DNA from: an uncultured Oscillospiraceae bacterium
Lineage (GTDB): Bacteria; Bacillota; Clostridia; Oscillospirales; Ruminococcaceae
Length of the DNA stretch: 52,888 nucleotides
NCBI GenBank assembly: GCA_910578255.1
Contig: CAJTQM010000012.1
Coordinates: 1 to 52,888, forward strand
Direction of reading: 5' to 3'
In this document: in pieces, positions 24,727 to 33,095 of the stretch
How the letters are laid out: every line of letters begins with the position of its first letter
Position numbering within the stretch: position 1 is the stretch's first letter
Program-made: the position numbers and the translations under genes
Notes under the pieces: model-generated
Told to the model about the DNA's origin: nothing
What the model saw: the letters and a program-made list of their open reading frames with translations, nothing else
Database searches by the model: none

Positions 24727-25673
24727 AGCCCCGCCTCCTCACAGGCGGCCTTGGCTGCGCCGACGATCTTTTCCCGGCATTGCTCCAGCGGCTCGCCGAT
24801 AAAGCATCCCGCCGCTCGGGCGTGCCCGCCGCCGCCAAACACCGCGCAGATGGCCGCCGCATTGATCTTCTCCACCGTCCGCACCGAAATTTTAAAGCCG
24901 CCGGGCTTTTCCCTCAGAGTAATGCCCACCTTGACCCCCTCGATCTCCCGGGGAATAGAGGAAAGCCCGTCCAATTCCGACTCCATGGCGCCGGTGCGCT
25001 CCAGCATCTCCCCCGTAACAGCGATGACCGCGATTCTGCCGTCCATGGCGTAGACAAGCGAATCCAGCACCTCCCGCTCCATGGCGATTCGCGCTTTGGA
25101 TTTGGTGCCGAACATCCTCCGGTTAATGCGGTACGCCTGCGCCCCCAGATCCACCATGTCCGCCGCCGTGCGCAGCGTATGGGAGGTGACGTTGGAATAC
25201 TGAAAACAGCCGGTATCGGTACATAATCCGGTGTAGATGCAGTCGGCGATCCTTTGGTCCGGCTCCACCCCCAGACCGCGAATGATCTCGATCAGTATCT
25301 CCGCTGTCGCCGCCGCGTCCGGCCGCAAAAGCGTCCGGGCGGCATATCCACGGTTAGAGGGATGGTGGTCGATGCACAGATCGACCCGGTCCGCCCAAGA
25401 AGAAAGCGCGTCACCCAAAAGCTGCGGATCGGCCACATCCACCGCCACAACGCACTGGGGGTCCAGCTGGGGCATCGCCTTTGGTAGCAAGTAGGAAAAC
25501 TGCGGCGGAATCGGGTCGGAGCAGACTACCTGGGCCCGCTTTCCCAGGGCCAGTAGCGCATAGTAAAGGCCAAAGCCGGAGCCCAGCGTGTCCCCGTCCG
25601 GGCTTTGATGGCACAAGATGAGAAAGTCTTCCTGTTCTTTTAAATACGCGCAGACCTGCGGTACCGTCATCAT
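24723..25673 (-). CDS. nrnA: DHH/DHHA1 phosphoesterase, NrnA-like nanoRNase/pAp phosphatase
   Basis: 316 residues. The DHH domain motifs are ILCHQSPDGDTLGSGFGLYYAL, VAVDVADPQLLG and LCIDHHPSNRGYA (DHH). LCTDTGCFQYSNVT follows. The C-terminal DHHA1 domain ends with the substrate loop VFGGGGHARAAGC. NrnA-type enzymes degrade short oligoribonucleotides and dephosphorylate pAp. The gene occupies the standard place between rbfA and truB in Firmicutes. Confidence 0.93.
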   Translation of the reverse strand: MMTVPQVCAYLKEQEDFLILCHQSPDGDTLGSGFGLYYALLALGKRAQVVCSDPIPPQFSYLLPKAMPQLDPQCVVAVDVADPQLLGDALSSWADRVDLCIDHHPSNRGYAARTLLRPDAAATAEILIEIIRGLGVEPDQRIADCIYTGLCTDTGCFQYSNVTSHTLRTAADMVDLGAQAYRINRRMFGTKSKARIAMEREVLDSLVYAMDGRIAVIAVTGEMLERTGAMESELDGLSSIPREIEGVKVGITLREKPGGFKISVRTVEKINAAAICAVFGGGGHARAAGCFIGEPLEQCREKIVGAAKAACEEAGL

Positions 25674-25692
25674 GCTTTTCCCTTCCTTTCCC

Positions 25693-26037
25693 TCAGTCTT
25701 TCTTCAGATCGTGCAGCATCTGATTGATGTGGGCGCTGTGCTCAATCGAATCGTCTGCGATAAACTGTATCTGGGGGGAACGGCGCAGGCGAATTCGTTG
25801 GCCCAACTCCCGCCGCACATAGCCGGCGGCGCTGTTGAGCCCCTCCACCGCGGATTTGGCCGCCTCCATCCCCTCCAGCGAACTGATGTAAACCCGGCAA
25901 AGGGACAGATCCTTGCTCAAATCCACCTTTAAAACACTTAACAAACCGTTGATCCGCGGATCCTTCAGTCCCCGCATAATATCGGTCAATTCCCGTTTGA
26001 CGTCCTCACTGGTGCGGTCCAGCCGAAAGCTTGGCAT
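25693..26037 (-). CDS. rbfA: 30S ribosome-binding factor A
   Basis: 114 residues from the ATG at 26037, which has GGGAGG 8 nt upstream; an earlier ATG at 26097 would add an atypical 20-residue extension. The KH-like fold has DRTSEDVKRELTDIMRGLKDPRI, LSLCRVYISSLEGMEAAKSAVEGLNSAAGYVRRELGQRIRLRRSPQIQFIADDSIEHSAHINQML. It assists maturation of the 16S 5' end. Two terminator-like hairpins separate it from infB. Confidence 0.95.
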   Translation of the reverse strand: MPSFRLDRTSEDVKRELTDIMRGLKDPRINGLLSVLKVDLSKDLSLCRVYISSLEGMEAAKSAVEGLNSAAGYVRRELGQRIRLRRSPQIQFIADDSIEHSAHINQMLHDLKKD

Positions 26038-26069
26038 ACCTGCCGCCTCCCTTATTTTTTGATTTGCCG

Positions 26070-26122
26070 AAAAACCGGCCTTTCGCCGGTTGCGCAAAAA
26101 GGGCTACGTCCAGCGTAACCCT
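26070..26122 (-). terminator. Two terminator-like hairpins between infB and rbfA
   Basis: First in the minus-strand direction: AGGGTTACG/CGTAGCCCT (26122-26114 and 26108-26100) followed by T5. Second: AACCGGC/GCCGGTT (26091-26085 and 26079-26073) running into T residues. They could attenuate expression of the downstream rbfA-to-pnp genes. Confidence 0.6.
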
Positions 26123-26146
26123 CCGCCGCCTTTTCCCGAAAAAGGC

Positions 26147-28582
26147 TTACTCCTCCCGATATTCTTCCACCAAATAGGCTTCTAAAATGTCGCCTTCCTT
26201 GATATCGTTGAATTTTTCCATTGTCATGCCGCATTCATAGCCGGAGGCCACCTCCCGCACGTCGTCTTTAAAGCGCTTGAGGGAGGAAAGCTTGTCGTCC
26301 GCCACAATAATTCCGTCGCGCACCACCCGAATGCTGGCGTTGCGGGCGATTTTTCCTTCCAGCACATAGCAGCCGGCCACCACGCCTACGCCGGTAATCT
26401 TGTACACCTGGCGGATCTCGGCGCGGCCCAGATCCACATCCTTGTACTTGGGCGCAAGCATTCCCTTCATGGCGGCGGTCACGTCCTCGATAGCATCGTA
26501 AATAATCCGGTACAGACGAATCTCCACGCCGCTTTGCTCGGCATTTTCCTTGGCCACCGGGTCAGGCCGCACGTTAAAGCCGACAATAATCGCGTTGGAG
26601 GCCTCGGCCAGCATCACGTCCGATTCGCTTACCGCGCCCACCGCGCCGTGAATGACCCGGACCCGAACTTCGTCATTAGAAATTTTCTCCAGCGACTGGC
26701 GCACCGCCTCTACCGAACCCATCACGTCGGCTTTTACAATCACCGGCAGTTCCTTCATCTCGCCCTCGGCGATCTGAGAGAACAGGTTATCCAGCGTCAC
26801 CTTCTGGTAGGACTTAAAGACCTCCTCTTTCTGCTCCTGACGGCGCTGCTCCACCAGTTCCCGGGCCAGACGCTCGTCCTCTACCGCGTTGAAGGTATCC
26901 CCGGCCGAGGGAACCTCCGCCAGGCCGGTGATTTCCACCGGCACCGAGGGGCCGGCCGCCTCCACCTGGTTGCCGTGCTCGTCGCACATGACCCGAACGC
27001 GGCCCAAAGCCGTTCCCGCGATGATCACGTCGCCGGTATGCAGGGTGCCGTTCTGCACCAAAACGGTGGCCACCGGCCCGCGGCCCTTATCCAGTTTCGC
27101 CTCTACAACGGCGCCCTTGGCCAGCCGGTCCGGATTTGCCTTTAACTCCTTCATGTCCGCCACCAGCTGCACCATTTCCAAAAGGGTGTCAATTCCCTGC
27201 TTGGTCACGGCGGAAACCGGCACGCAGATCACGTCGCCGCCCCATTCCTCGGGAACCAGTTCGTATTCGGTCAGTTCCTGCTTGACCTTATCCGGATTGG
27301 CCGCATCCTTATCCATTTTGTTGATCGCCACGATGATGGATACCCCCGCCGCCTTTGCGTGGTTGATCGCCTCTACGGTCTGGGGCATGATGCCGTCGTC
27401 CGCCGCCACCACCAAAATGGCGATGTCGGTAATCTGGGCGCCGCGGGCGCGCATGGAGGTAAACGCCTCGTGGCCCGGCGTGTCTAAAAAGGTGATCGGC
27501 CGGCCGTTGACCGTAACCCGGTACGCGCCGATATGCTGGGTGATGCCACCCGCTTCGGTGGAGGTTACGTTGGCGTGGCGGATCGCGTCTAACAAAGAGG
27601 TTTTGCCGTGGTCTACATGGCCCATCACGACCACCACCGGGCTTCTTTCCTGCAAATTCTCATCGTCGTCCTCGCTGTCGTCAATCAGCCGGTCCTCAAT
27701 GGTCAGGATAACCTCTTTTTCCACCTTGGCGCCAATTTCCATGGCGACCATGGCGGCGGTGTCGTAGTCAATAACCTCGGTGACCGAAGCCATGACCCCT
27801 AGAGTCATCAGCCGCTTGATTACCTCGGCGGCGGTGACCTTCAGCCGGGCCGCCAGTTCGCCTACCTGAATTTCGTCGGGGATGGTGATTTCCAGCTTCT
27901 GGCGTCTTTGCCGCTCCATCTCCAGGCGGCGCATCTTCTGGGCCTCTTTGTCCTTGCGGGAGAACTGGGGCCGGCCTCGCTGGGCAGAGCGCTGAGACAG
28001 CTTCTGCTTTTTCACCCCGGTATCCCTGTTGCCGATGCTGGAGGTGGCGATGTTGTCGTATCTTTCGTTGTATTTATCCAAATTCACCTGAGAGGTGCGC
28101 ATATCCACATGCCGGCCCCGAGTACCGTTGGAACCCTGCTCCGAAACGGTCGCCGCCGGCGCGGACTGAGGGCGGCCCTGCTGCTGCGCGGGGCGGCGGC
28201 CCTGCTGGGGATGGCGTCCATTCTGCCCAGCCGCCGGCTTTTGCCCTGCGGGGTTTTTTCCCTGCGGCTGGGGCTGCGGCGTCTTTTTCTCCGGTTCGAC
28301 GGCTTTTGCCGGCTCCCCCCCTTTGAGCTCTTCCTTTATCGGCTCTTTATCCGGCTGTGCCTTTTCCTCCGGCTGTTTTTTGCCGCTGGCAAAATAGCTG
28401 TCAAAGCTTTCCACCTGATTTTTCTGGGTGAAATGCTCAAACACAACGTTTAATTCTTCTTCGGTCAAAGCCGTCATATGTTTTTTTTGCGTGTCAAAGT
28501 GCTGGCCCAGCAAAGCAATCACATCCTTGCTGGGAACGTTTAGGTCCTTAGCCACTTCGTGTACGCGGTATTTTACCATCAT
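26147..28582 (-). CDS. infB: Translation initiation factor IF-2
   Basis: 811 residues. An IF2N domain (KYRVHEVAKDLNVPSKDVIALLGQ) is followed by a Pro/Gln/Gly-rich disordered linker (~75-200) and a second IF2N domain (IPDEIQVGELAARLKVTAAEVIKRL). The G domain has VVVVMGHVDHGKTSLLDAI (G1), GGITQHIGAY (G2), FLDTPGHEAF (G3) and INKMDK (G4). The C-terminal domains bind fMet-tRNA. It overlaps ylxQ by 4 bp. Confidence 0.98.
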   Translation of the reverse strand: MMVKYRVHEVAKDLNVPSKDVIALLGQHFDTQKKHMTALTEEELNVVFEHFTQKNQVESFDSYFASGKKQPEEKAQPDKEPIKEELKGGEPAKAVEPEKKTPQPQPQGKNPAGQKPAAGQNGRHPQQGRRPAQQQGRPQSAPAATVSEQGSNGTRGRHVDMRTSQVNLDKYNERYDNIATSSIGNRDTGVKKQKLSQRSAQRGRPQFSRKDKEAQKMRRLEMERQRRQKLEITIPDEIQVGELAARLKVTAAEVIKRLMTLGVMASVTEVIDYDTAAMVAMEIGAKVEKEVILTIEDRLIDDSEDDDENLQERSPVVVVMGHVDHGKTSLLDAIRHANVTSTEAGGITQHIGAYRVTVNGRPITFLDTPGHEAFTSMRARGAQITDIAILVVAADDGIMPQTVEAINHAKAAGVSIIVAINKMDKDAANPDKVKQELTEYELVPEEWGGDVICVPVSAVTKQGIDTLLEMVQLVADMKELKANPDRLAKGAVVEAKLDKGRGPVATVLVQNGTLHTGDVIIAGTALGRVRVMCDEHGNQVEAAGPSVPVEITGLAEVPSAGDTFNAVEDERLARELVEQRRQEQKEEVFKSYQKVTLDNLFSQIAEGEMKELPVIVKADVMGSVEAVRQSLEKISNDEVRVRVIHGAVGAVSESDVMLAEASNAIIVGFNVRPDPVAKENAEQSGVEIRLYRIIYDAIEDVTAAMKGMLAPKYKDVDLGRAEIRQVYKITGVGVVAGCYVLEGKIARNASIRVVRDGIIVADDKLSSLKRFKDDVREVASGYECGMTMEKFNDIKEGDILEAYLVEEYREE

Positions 28583-28902
28583 AATGCAGATTCCTCCTTG
28601 TTCGAATCGTCGGCCAGCTGCGAGAGTTTTTTGGCAAGACCTTCGTCAGCCACCGCCAAAATTCCGGCCCGTTTGCCCGCCGCGAACCAGATTTCATCCA
28701 TGGTCAGCGGCAGCGTTTTTATCAAAGCGCCGGACTTTTGGCAAACCAGCGCGATCTCTTTTTGGGATTTGGGGGATACATCCCTGGCAACCAGGACCAG
28801 CCGGGCGTTTTTCTTTTCCACCGATTCCCGGACCGCTTCAAACCCCAGGACCAGTTTTCCGGCCTTTTTGCTCAAAGACAGCATGGAAGCCAGCTTATTC
28901 AC
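28579..28902 (-). CDS. ylxQ: L7Ae/L30e-family ribosomal protein (YlxQ)
   Basis: 107 residues. KLASMLSLSKKAGKLVLGFEAVRESVEKKNARLVLVARDVSPKSQKEIALVCQKSGA is the L7Ae RNA-binding fold. It overlaps both ylxR and infB by a few bases, giving the standard nusA-ylxR-ylxQ-infB order. Proposed to bind kink-turn RNA; its role in bacteria is unclear. Confidence 0.93.
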   Translation of the reverse strand: MNKLASMLSLSKKAGKLVLGFEAVRESVEKKNARLVLVARDVSPKSQKEIALVCQKSGALIKTLPLTMDEIWFAAGKRAGILAVADEGLAKKLSQLADDSNKEESAL

Positions 28903-29164
28903 TGCTTTGCAACGCCTCCTCCATCCGGTCGTACACTTCTTCGGGTATCCGGCAGGAAAACGCTTTTTCCAGCCGCCGGGCCTTTCTGGCTTTCTTTAAG
29001 CACTCGATGTCCCGGCAGACATAAGCGCCTCGCCCGGCCTTCTTTCCGGTCAGATCCAGCGAGATCTCCCCTTCTTGATTTTTTACCACCCGGACCAATT
29101 CCCGCTTTGGCTTCATCTGACCGCAGCCGGTACACATCCGCATGGGGATCTTTCGCGTCGGCAT
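28895..29164 (-). CDS. rnpM: YlxR family RNA-binding protein (RnpM)
   Basis: 89 residues. KIPMRMCTGCGQMKPKRELVRVV and GRGAYVCRDIECLKKARKARRLEKAFSC are the family signatures, with the conserved Cys pairs. Homologues have been described as modulators of RNase P. It lies between nusA and ylxQ. Confidence 0.93.
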   Translation of the reverse strand: MPTRKIPMRMCTGCGQMKPKRELVRVVKNQEGEISLDLTGKKAGRGAYVCRDIECLKKARKARRLEKAFSCRIPEEVYDRMEEALQSSE

Positions 29165-29191
29165 TTTCCTCCCCCTCTCTTTTTACAATGG

Positions 29192-30244
29192 CTATTCTTC
29201 TCCGTAGAATCCACTTTCCGGTTTAATGTCGATCTTCCAGCCGGTCAGCTTCGCCGCCAGACGGGCGTTCTGCCCTTTGTTGCCGATGGCCAGCGACAGC
29301 TGGTTGTCCGGCACCTTTACGGTACAGTTTTTGCTCCCGTCCTCCGCGACCTCGACCGATACCACCTGAGAAGGCGACAGCGCGGCGGCCACAAACTCGC
29401 CGGGGTCTTCCGAATATTTTACCACGTCGATCTTTTCCCCGTTGAGTTCATCGACGATCTTCGCCACCCGCGCCCCCTTAGGACCGATGCAGGCGCCTAC
29501 CGCGTCCACATTGGGGTCCTTAGAGTAAACGGCGATCTTGGTGCGGGAACCGGCCTCTCGGGAGATCGCCTTCAGTTCCACCGTTCCGTCGTACAGTTCC
29601 GGGACCTCCATCTCAAACAGCCGCTTGACCAGCCCCGGATGGGTGCGGGACAGCATGACCCGCGGCCCCCGGTCGGTGGGCGCAACCTCCACCACATAAA
29701 CCTTGACATGGTCGCCCTCGTGCAGTTCCTCGCCGGGGACCTGCTCCTGGCGGGTGAGCATCGCCTCGGATTTTCCGATTTCCAGCGTTGCCGAGCCCCG
29801 TGCCGGATCGGTGCGGACCACCTTCGCGGAAATAATCTCGTGCTCCCGGCTTTGAAATTCCTGCATCATCTGGCCCCGCTCCGCTTCCCGGATACCCTGG
29901 CGGATCACATGCTTCGCGGCCTGTGCCGCAATGCGCCCAAACTGCTTGGTCTCCAGCGGGATATCCACCGTCGAACCGGTTTGCACCTTTTTGTCGTATT
30001 TATACGCGTCCTCCAAAAGGATCTCGGTGTTGGGGTTTTCCACCGCCTCCACCACCGTTTTGCGGATCGCCACCGAAAACTTTCCCTTTTCCGGATCAAT
30101 CTCAACCTGTCCGTTTTCGCTTCCGCCGTAGTCGCGCTTCACCGCAATGGCGATAGCTGCCTTGATTTTTTCCAGCAGGTAGTCGGCAGGAATCCCCTTC
30201 TCCTTTTCCAAAAGGGCCAGCGCCTCGAAAAATTCGGTGTTCAT
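29192..30244 (-). CDS. nusA: Transcription termination/antitermination protein NusA
   Basis: 350 residues, the short Gram-positive form without the C-terminal acidic repeats. It has the N-terminal RNAP-binding domain (FFEALALLEKEKGIPADYLLEKI), an S1 domain (GDHVKVYVVEV, RGPRVMLSRTHPGLVKRLFEMEVPE) and two KH domains (DAVGACIGPKGARVAKIVDEL; LAIGNKGQNARLAAKLTGWKIDI). Its ATG shares a base with the rimP stop. Confidence 0.98.
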   Translation of the reverse strand: MNTEFFEALALLEKEKGIPADYLLEKIKAAIAIAVKRDYGGSENGQVEIDPEKGKFSVAIRKTVVEAVENPNTEILLEDAYKYDKKVQTGSTVDIPLETKQFGRIAAQAAKHVIRQGIREAERGQMMQEFQSREHEIISAKVVRTDPARGSATLEIGKSEAMLTRQEQVPGEELHEGDHVKVYVVEVAPTDRGPRVMLSRTHPGLVKRLFEMEVPELYDGTVELKAISREAGSRTKIAVYSKDPNVDAVGACIGPKGARVAKIVDELNGEKIDVVKYSEDPGEFVAAALSPSQVVSVEVAEDGSKNCTVKVPDNQLSLAIGNKGQNARLAAKLTGWKIDIKPESGFYGEE

Positions 30245-30732
30245 TACTTGAGTCCTCCCATATCAATTTCTTCATATAAACGGACAAACGCAGTCTCGTC
30301 TGTTCCAACCGTCATCTCCAGATCATCGTCTAAAAGCAGGGTGATTTTTCCGTCCCCGTAGCCGGTCAGCTGGCCGATAAAATCCCGCTCACCCTCCACT
30401 GGCCGGATCAGCCGCAGATGGACATCCGCGCCCATAAACGCTTCAAAATGCTGCGGACGGCGCAGGTCCCGGCCAATCCCCGGAGAGGATACCTCCAGCG
30501 TATAGCTTTGGGGGATGGGATCCACCTCGTCGAGAATCGGACTCAGCTGCCGGCTGACATTCTCGCAGTCGTCGATATTGATCCCTTCTTCCTTGTCGAG
30601 GAAAACGCGCAAATACCAAACAGATCCTTCTTTTTCAAATCGCACATCCCAAAGCTGAAGGCCCAGCTGGTCCACAATCGGCTGTACCAACTCGGCGACA
30701 ATGCCCACCGTGCTCTTTTTGTCCGATGCCAT
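30244..30732 (-). CDS. rimP: Ribosome maturation factor RimP
   Basis: 162 residues. WDVRFEKEGSVWYLRVFLDKEEGINIDDCENVSRQLSPILDEVDPIPQSYTLEVSSPGIGRDLRR is diagnostic. It binds the 30S precursor during maturation. First gene of the nusA-infB operon; AGGAAGAGAGG precedes the ATG. Confidence 0.96.
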   Translation of the reverse strand: MASDKKSTVGIVAELVQPIVDQLGLQLWDVRFEKEGSVWYLRVFLDKEEGINIDDCENVSRQLSPILDEVDPIPQSYTLEVSSPGIGRDLRRPQHFEAFMGADVHLRLIRPVEGERDFIGQLTGYGDGKITLLLDDDLEMTVGTDETAFVRLYEEIDMGGLK

Positions 30733-30783
30733 AAGCCTCTCTTCCTTTCCCCCTGTAAAAACAGGAAAAGCCCTTATACAAAC

Positions 30784-30809
30784 GAAAGAGCGGGAAAACC
30801 CACTCTTTC
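30784..30809 (-). promoter_or_regulatory. Leader hairpin of the rimP-nusA operon
   Basis: On the minus strand GAAAGAG and CTCTTTC arms with an inner GGG/CCC pair form a stem in the ~100-nt leader. The following GTTTG is a weak T-run, so attenuation is possible but not certain. Confidence 0.4.
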
Positions 30810-30834
30810 ATCATCCATCTTATTACCATAGATT

Positions 30835-30863
30835 AGTATAGCACGGTTTTTGCCGGCGCGCAA
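30835..30863 (-). promoter_or_regulatory. Promoter of the rimP-nusA-infB operon
   Basis: TTGCGC (30863-30858), 17 bp, TATACT (30840-30835) on the minus strand, ~100 bp before rimP. Confidence 0.75.
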
Positions 30864-30870
30864 CCCTTTT

Positions 30871-31320
30871 TTACGGTTTTTTCCGGATTTCGCGCGGTTT
30901 TTCTTTTCCGCAGACAGAACCGGGGCTATTCCCATCGGTCTGGCAGCAGCTGGCCGACCGTTTTAACCTGTCCGCCGGGCAAAAGCACCCGGCACCGATG
31001 GTTTCATCGTGCAGCTGGCAGAGAAATTCCCGGCATCGGCCGCAGGGCGGGACCACCTGGCCATCTTCCCCCACCGCCACGATCTGTTCTACCCGGGATT
31101 CTCCGTCGGTCACCATCGCGGCGGCCGCCGCGTGTTCGGCGCAAAAGCCCATAGAACAGGGGGTGTCGATGCAAACGCCTGTATAGACCTTGCCGTTTGC
31201 CGCCAAAAGCGCCGCCGCTACCGATCCGGCCCAGGCATTTTTCGAAAGCTGCCGGGGCGCAAGCGTCCGCTGGGCAATTTGTTTAAGTTCCTCAAATTCC
31301 ACGGGACTCCTCCTTTTCAA
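30871..31320 (-). CDS. Cytidine deaminase-like protein with frameshifted C-terminus
   Basis: 149 residues as read. The zinc-deaminase core is intact: CIDTPCSMGFCAEHAAAAAM (Cys-Ala-Glu-His) and VVPPCGRCREFLCQ (Pro-Cys-x2-Cys). After HDETIG the sequence becomes unlike the family (AGCFCPADRLKRSASCC). The adjacent frame instead reads CRVLLPGGQVKTVGQLLPDRWE then stop at 30926, a credible native C-terminus with the usual LLP-x-W ending. A one-base loss near 31000-31010 explains this. The domain may still fold. It overlaps the upstream GNAT gene by 29 bp. Confidence 0.82.
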   Translation of the reverse strand: MKRRSPVEFEELKQIAQRTLAPRQLSKNAWAGSVAAALLAANGKVYTGVCIDTPCSMGFCAEHAAAAAMVTDGESRVEQIVAVGEDGQVVPPCGRCREFLCQLHDETIGAGCFCPADRLKRSASCCQTDGNSPGSVCGKEKPREIRKKP

Positions 31321-31744
31321 AATCTATCACATAGACGATTTCATCCTCGTAATCGCTTTTGCCGCCGGCCTTTTCGTAGATCCGGCAGGCCCTGGGATTT
31401 CCCTTATCGGTGATGACGAAAAGTTCCGAACAGCCGATTTCCCGGGCGTAATCGGTAAGCCAGGCCATAAACTGTGTGCCGATTCCTTTATTCTGCCAGG
31501 GCTCCAGCAGCCCCAGAGAATACAAAAAGAACATGGTTTTCCCGTCGGGACGAGGCAGAAGGTAGGCGTAAGCCATCCCCACCAGCCTTTCCCCGTCGAA
31601 AGCGCCGAAGGAGCAGGTGTTGGGCGCGCCGAAAAAGCCGTACAGGCAGTTTAAATCGAAAACCATGCCGTCTTCTTTTAAAAGCGGCTCCATTATCACA
31701 ACGTCCGCGCCGGTCAGCGGGCGGAAGGAAAGCTGCATACCCAT
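31292..31744 (-). CDS. GNAT family N-acetyltransferase
   Basis: 150 residues. FFLYSLGLLEPWQNKGIGTQFMAWLTDYAREIGCSELFVITDKGNPRACRIYEKAGGKSDYEDEIVYVIDF carries the acetyl-CoA loop (Q-N-K-G-I-G-T) and the Asn-Pro-x-x-x-x-x-Tyr helix typical of aminoglycoside-acetyltransferase-like GNATs. Resistance activity is not implied by this alone. It sits in the DUF6440-creatininase-GNAT-deaminase operon. Confidence 0.88.
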   Translation of the reverse strand: MGMQLSFRPLTGADVVIMEPLLKEDGMVFDLNCLYGFFGAPNTCSFGAFDGERLVGMAYAYLLPRPDGKTMFFLYSLGLLEPWQNKGIGTQFMAWLTDYAREIGCSELFVITDKGNPRACRIYEKAGGKSDYEDEIVYVIDFEKEESRGI

Positions 31745-31753
31745 TCTCCTTTC

Positions 31754-32533
31754 TTAAAAAAGCGATTCGTCCGGCAGGGCCGCCTTTTGAAATTCCGCCA
31801 AAAAGCGCAGAATAAAGTCCCCGCAGGCCTTGAGCATCTCTTCACCCCATTGGGCCGTGGCTTTTCGAGGATCGTCCGGCCCATACCAGCCGGCGGGGGA
31901 AATATTCCGGAACAGCCGCGGCGTCAGCACCGTCACCCCATCTAAGATGACTTCTGACATGCCCGCACACCGCAGCGTATCGGATAGATCCTGAGGCGCA
32001 AGGGGAAGGTAATCTTCCATGTGCACATAGCTCGGATCGATGGCCAGCATCGCTGCCGTCTCCTCCGCGCCGCCGTGGCCGCCCTTCCATTGGGGGTTTA
32101 ACTGCCCGGCGATCTGCCACCAATTGACCACTGCGGCCAGAGCGCCCCGCCCGTTTAGGTCAACGCCGACCTGCTGCAAAACCGGATTGTTCCCGCCGTG
32201 GCCGTTTAAAAAAACGAACCGGCGGATTCCGTACCCATAAAGCTTTTCCACAATTTTCGATACAATGCAGTGCAGCCCGTCCGGACCGATGGAAATCGTC
32301 CCCCAAAATCCGTCGTGATGGTCTGCAACACCATAGGGTAGCGCCGGCAGAATCAGCGCATCGCTTTCCCGGTCAATTTGCTCGGCAATTTTCCCAGGCA
32401 CCAGAAAATCGGTGCCCAGCGCCAGGTGAGATCCGTGATTTTCTATGCTTCCCACCGGCAAAACCGCCAGATCGTGGGTTTTAAAGTATTCTTTCGCCTG
32501 CTTCCAACTCATTGCTTCCAACCGCATCTGCAA
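31754..32533 (-). CDS. Creatininase family amidohydrolase
   Basis: 259 residues. The two-metal site is visible: LPVGSIENHGSHLALGTDFLVP (Glu, His, Asp), LPYGVADHHDGFWGTISI, FLNGHGGNNPVL and WKGGHGGAEETAAMLAI (Glu). Relatives hydrolyse creatinine, or a formamide in riboflavin/F420-type or mycofactocin pathways; no partner genes identify the substrate here. It begins 12 bp after the DUF6440 gene. Confidence 0.9.
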   Translation of the reverse strand: MQMRLEAMSWKQAKEYFKTHDLAVLPVGSIENHGSHLALGTDFLVPGKIAEQIDRESDALILPALPYGVADHHDGFWGTISIGPDGLHCIVSKIVEKLYGYGIRRFVFLNGHGGNNPVLQQVGVDLNGRGALAAVVNWWQIAGQLNPQWKGGHGGAEETAAMLAIDPSYVHMEDYLPLAPQDLSDTLRCAGMSEVILDGVTVLTPRLFRNISPAGWYGPDDPRKATAQWGEEMLKACGDFILRFLAEFQKAALPDESLF

Positions 32534-32545
32534 AGGCCCCTTTCT

Positions 32546-32731
32546 TTATTCCCAATTTTCCGGTCCGCCGATCACCGGCTTCCCGTCCCGGTCCACCAAT
32601 ACAGTCAGGCCGCCGGAATAGCCGTCCCGCCGGTACAGATATTGAACGCCGGTGGCTCTGTCCTGCCAAACTTCCATCCCCGACCCAAAGCCGCTTTGGC
32701 TCCAAATCTTGACAAATCGCTTTTCGTCCAT
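32546..32731 (-). CDS. DUF6440 family small protein
   Basis: 61 residues from the ATG at 32731, which has GGGAGGAAGG upstream. SGFGSGMEVWQDRATGVQYLYRRDGYSGGLTVLVDRDGKPV is the family pattern. Function unknown. First gene of the leftward four-gene operon. Confidence 0.8.
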   Translation of the reverse strand: MDEKRFVKIWSQSGFGSGMEVWQDRATGVQYLYRRDGYSGGLTVLVDRDGKPVIGGPENWE

Positions 32732-33095
32732 TGGACCTTCCTCCCTTTGCGTCGCAAAAGCCCGTTCTCTCCCGTTCTTTCGCAAATGACCTTCGTACCT
32801 TTATATTAACAAATCCCGCCGTCTTATGTCAACGAAGCCCCGGCCCAACTTTTCCCGGCAAAACGGACTTTTCCGGTTTTTTCGCGGTCCTTGGATTTTG
32901 TCACAATCCCTGCAGGCGGATGGTTATATAAGCGGCGTGAAAATCCGACAAAGAACAGCGGCGCATCTTTACCAAAACGCCGCGCCATCCGCCGCAAGAA
33001 ATTTCCATCGGATTTTTCTTGTTTTTTTGCCGGATCAGGCATAAAATACTCTTTGGATACCGGCAGTATCTGCCAATGAGTAGGAGGACGAAAAA
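32732..33095. promoter_or_regulatory. 364-bp divergent intergenic region with two promoters
   Basis: Leftward: TTGACA (32832-32827), 18 bp, TAATAT (32808-32803), strong, for the DUF6440 operon. Rightward: TTGTTT (33019-33024), 17 bp, TAAAAT (33042-33047), for the VanY-type gene. An open frame at 32824-33042 minus overlaps the first promoter, has no good ribosome site and is not called. Confidence 0.75.

Noticed and set aside
23479..25053. 524-codon open frame on the plus strand over truB and nrnA
   Set aside because: It is fully antisense to two clear housekeeping genes, is rich in Arg/Pro/His as expected for a GC-rich shadow, and has no ribosome site.
29075..30361. 428-codon plus-strand frame over nusA
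   Set aside because: Antisense to nusA/rimP, Arg/His-rich, no start signals.
31292..31744. Aminoglycoside resistance enzyme
   Set aside because: The GNAT signature is generic; no resistance-specific residues or mobile context are present.
32824..33042. 72-codon minus-strand frame in the divergent gap
   Set aside because: No ribosome site, overlaps the TTGACA promoter, and composition is unlike a protein of this genome.
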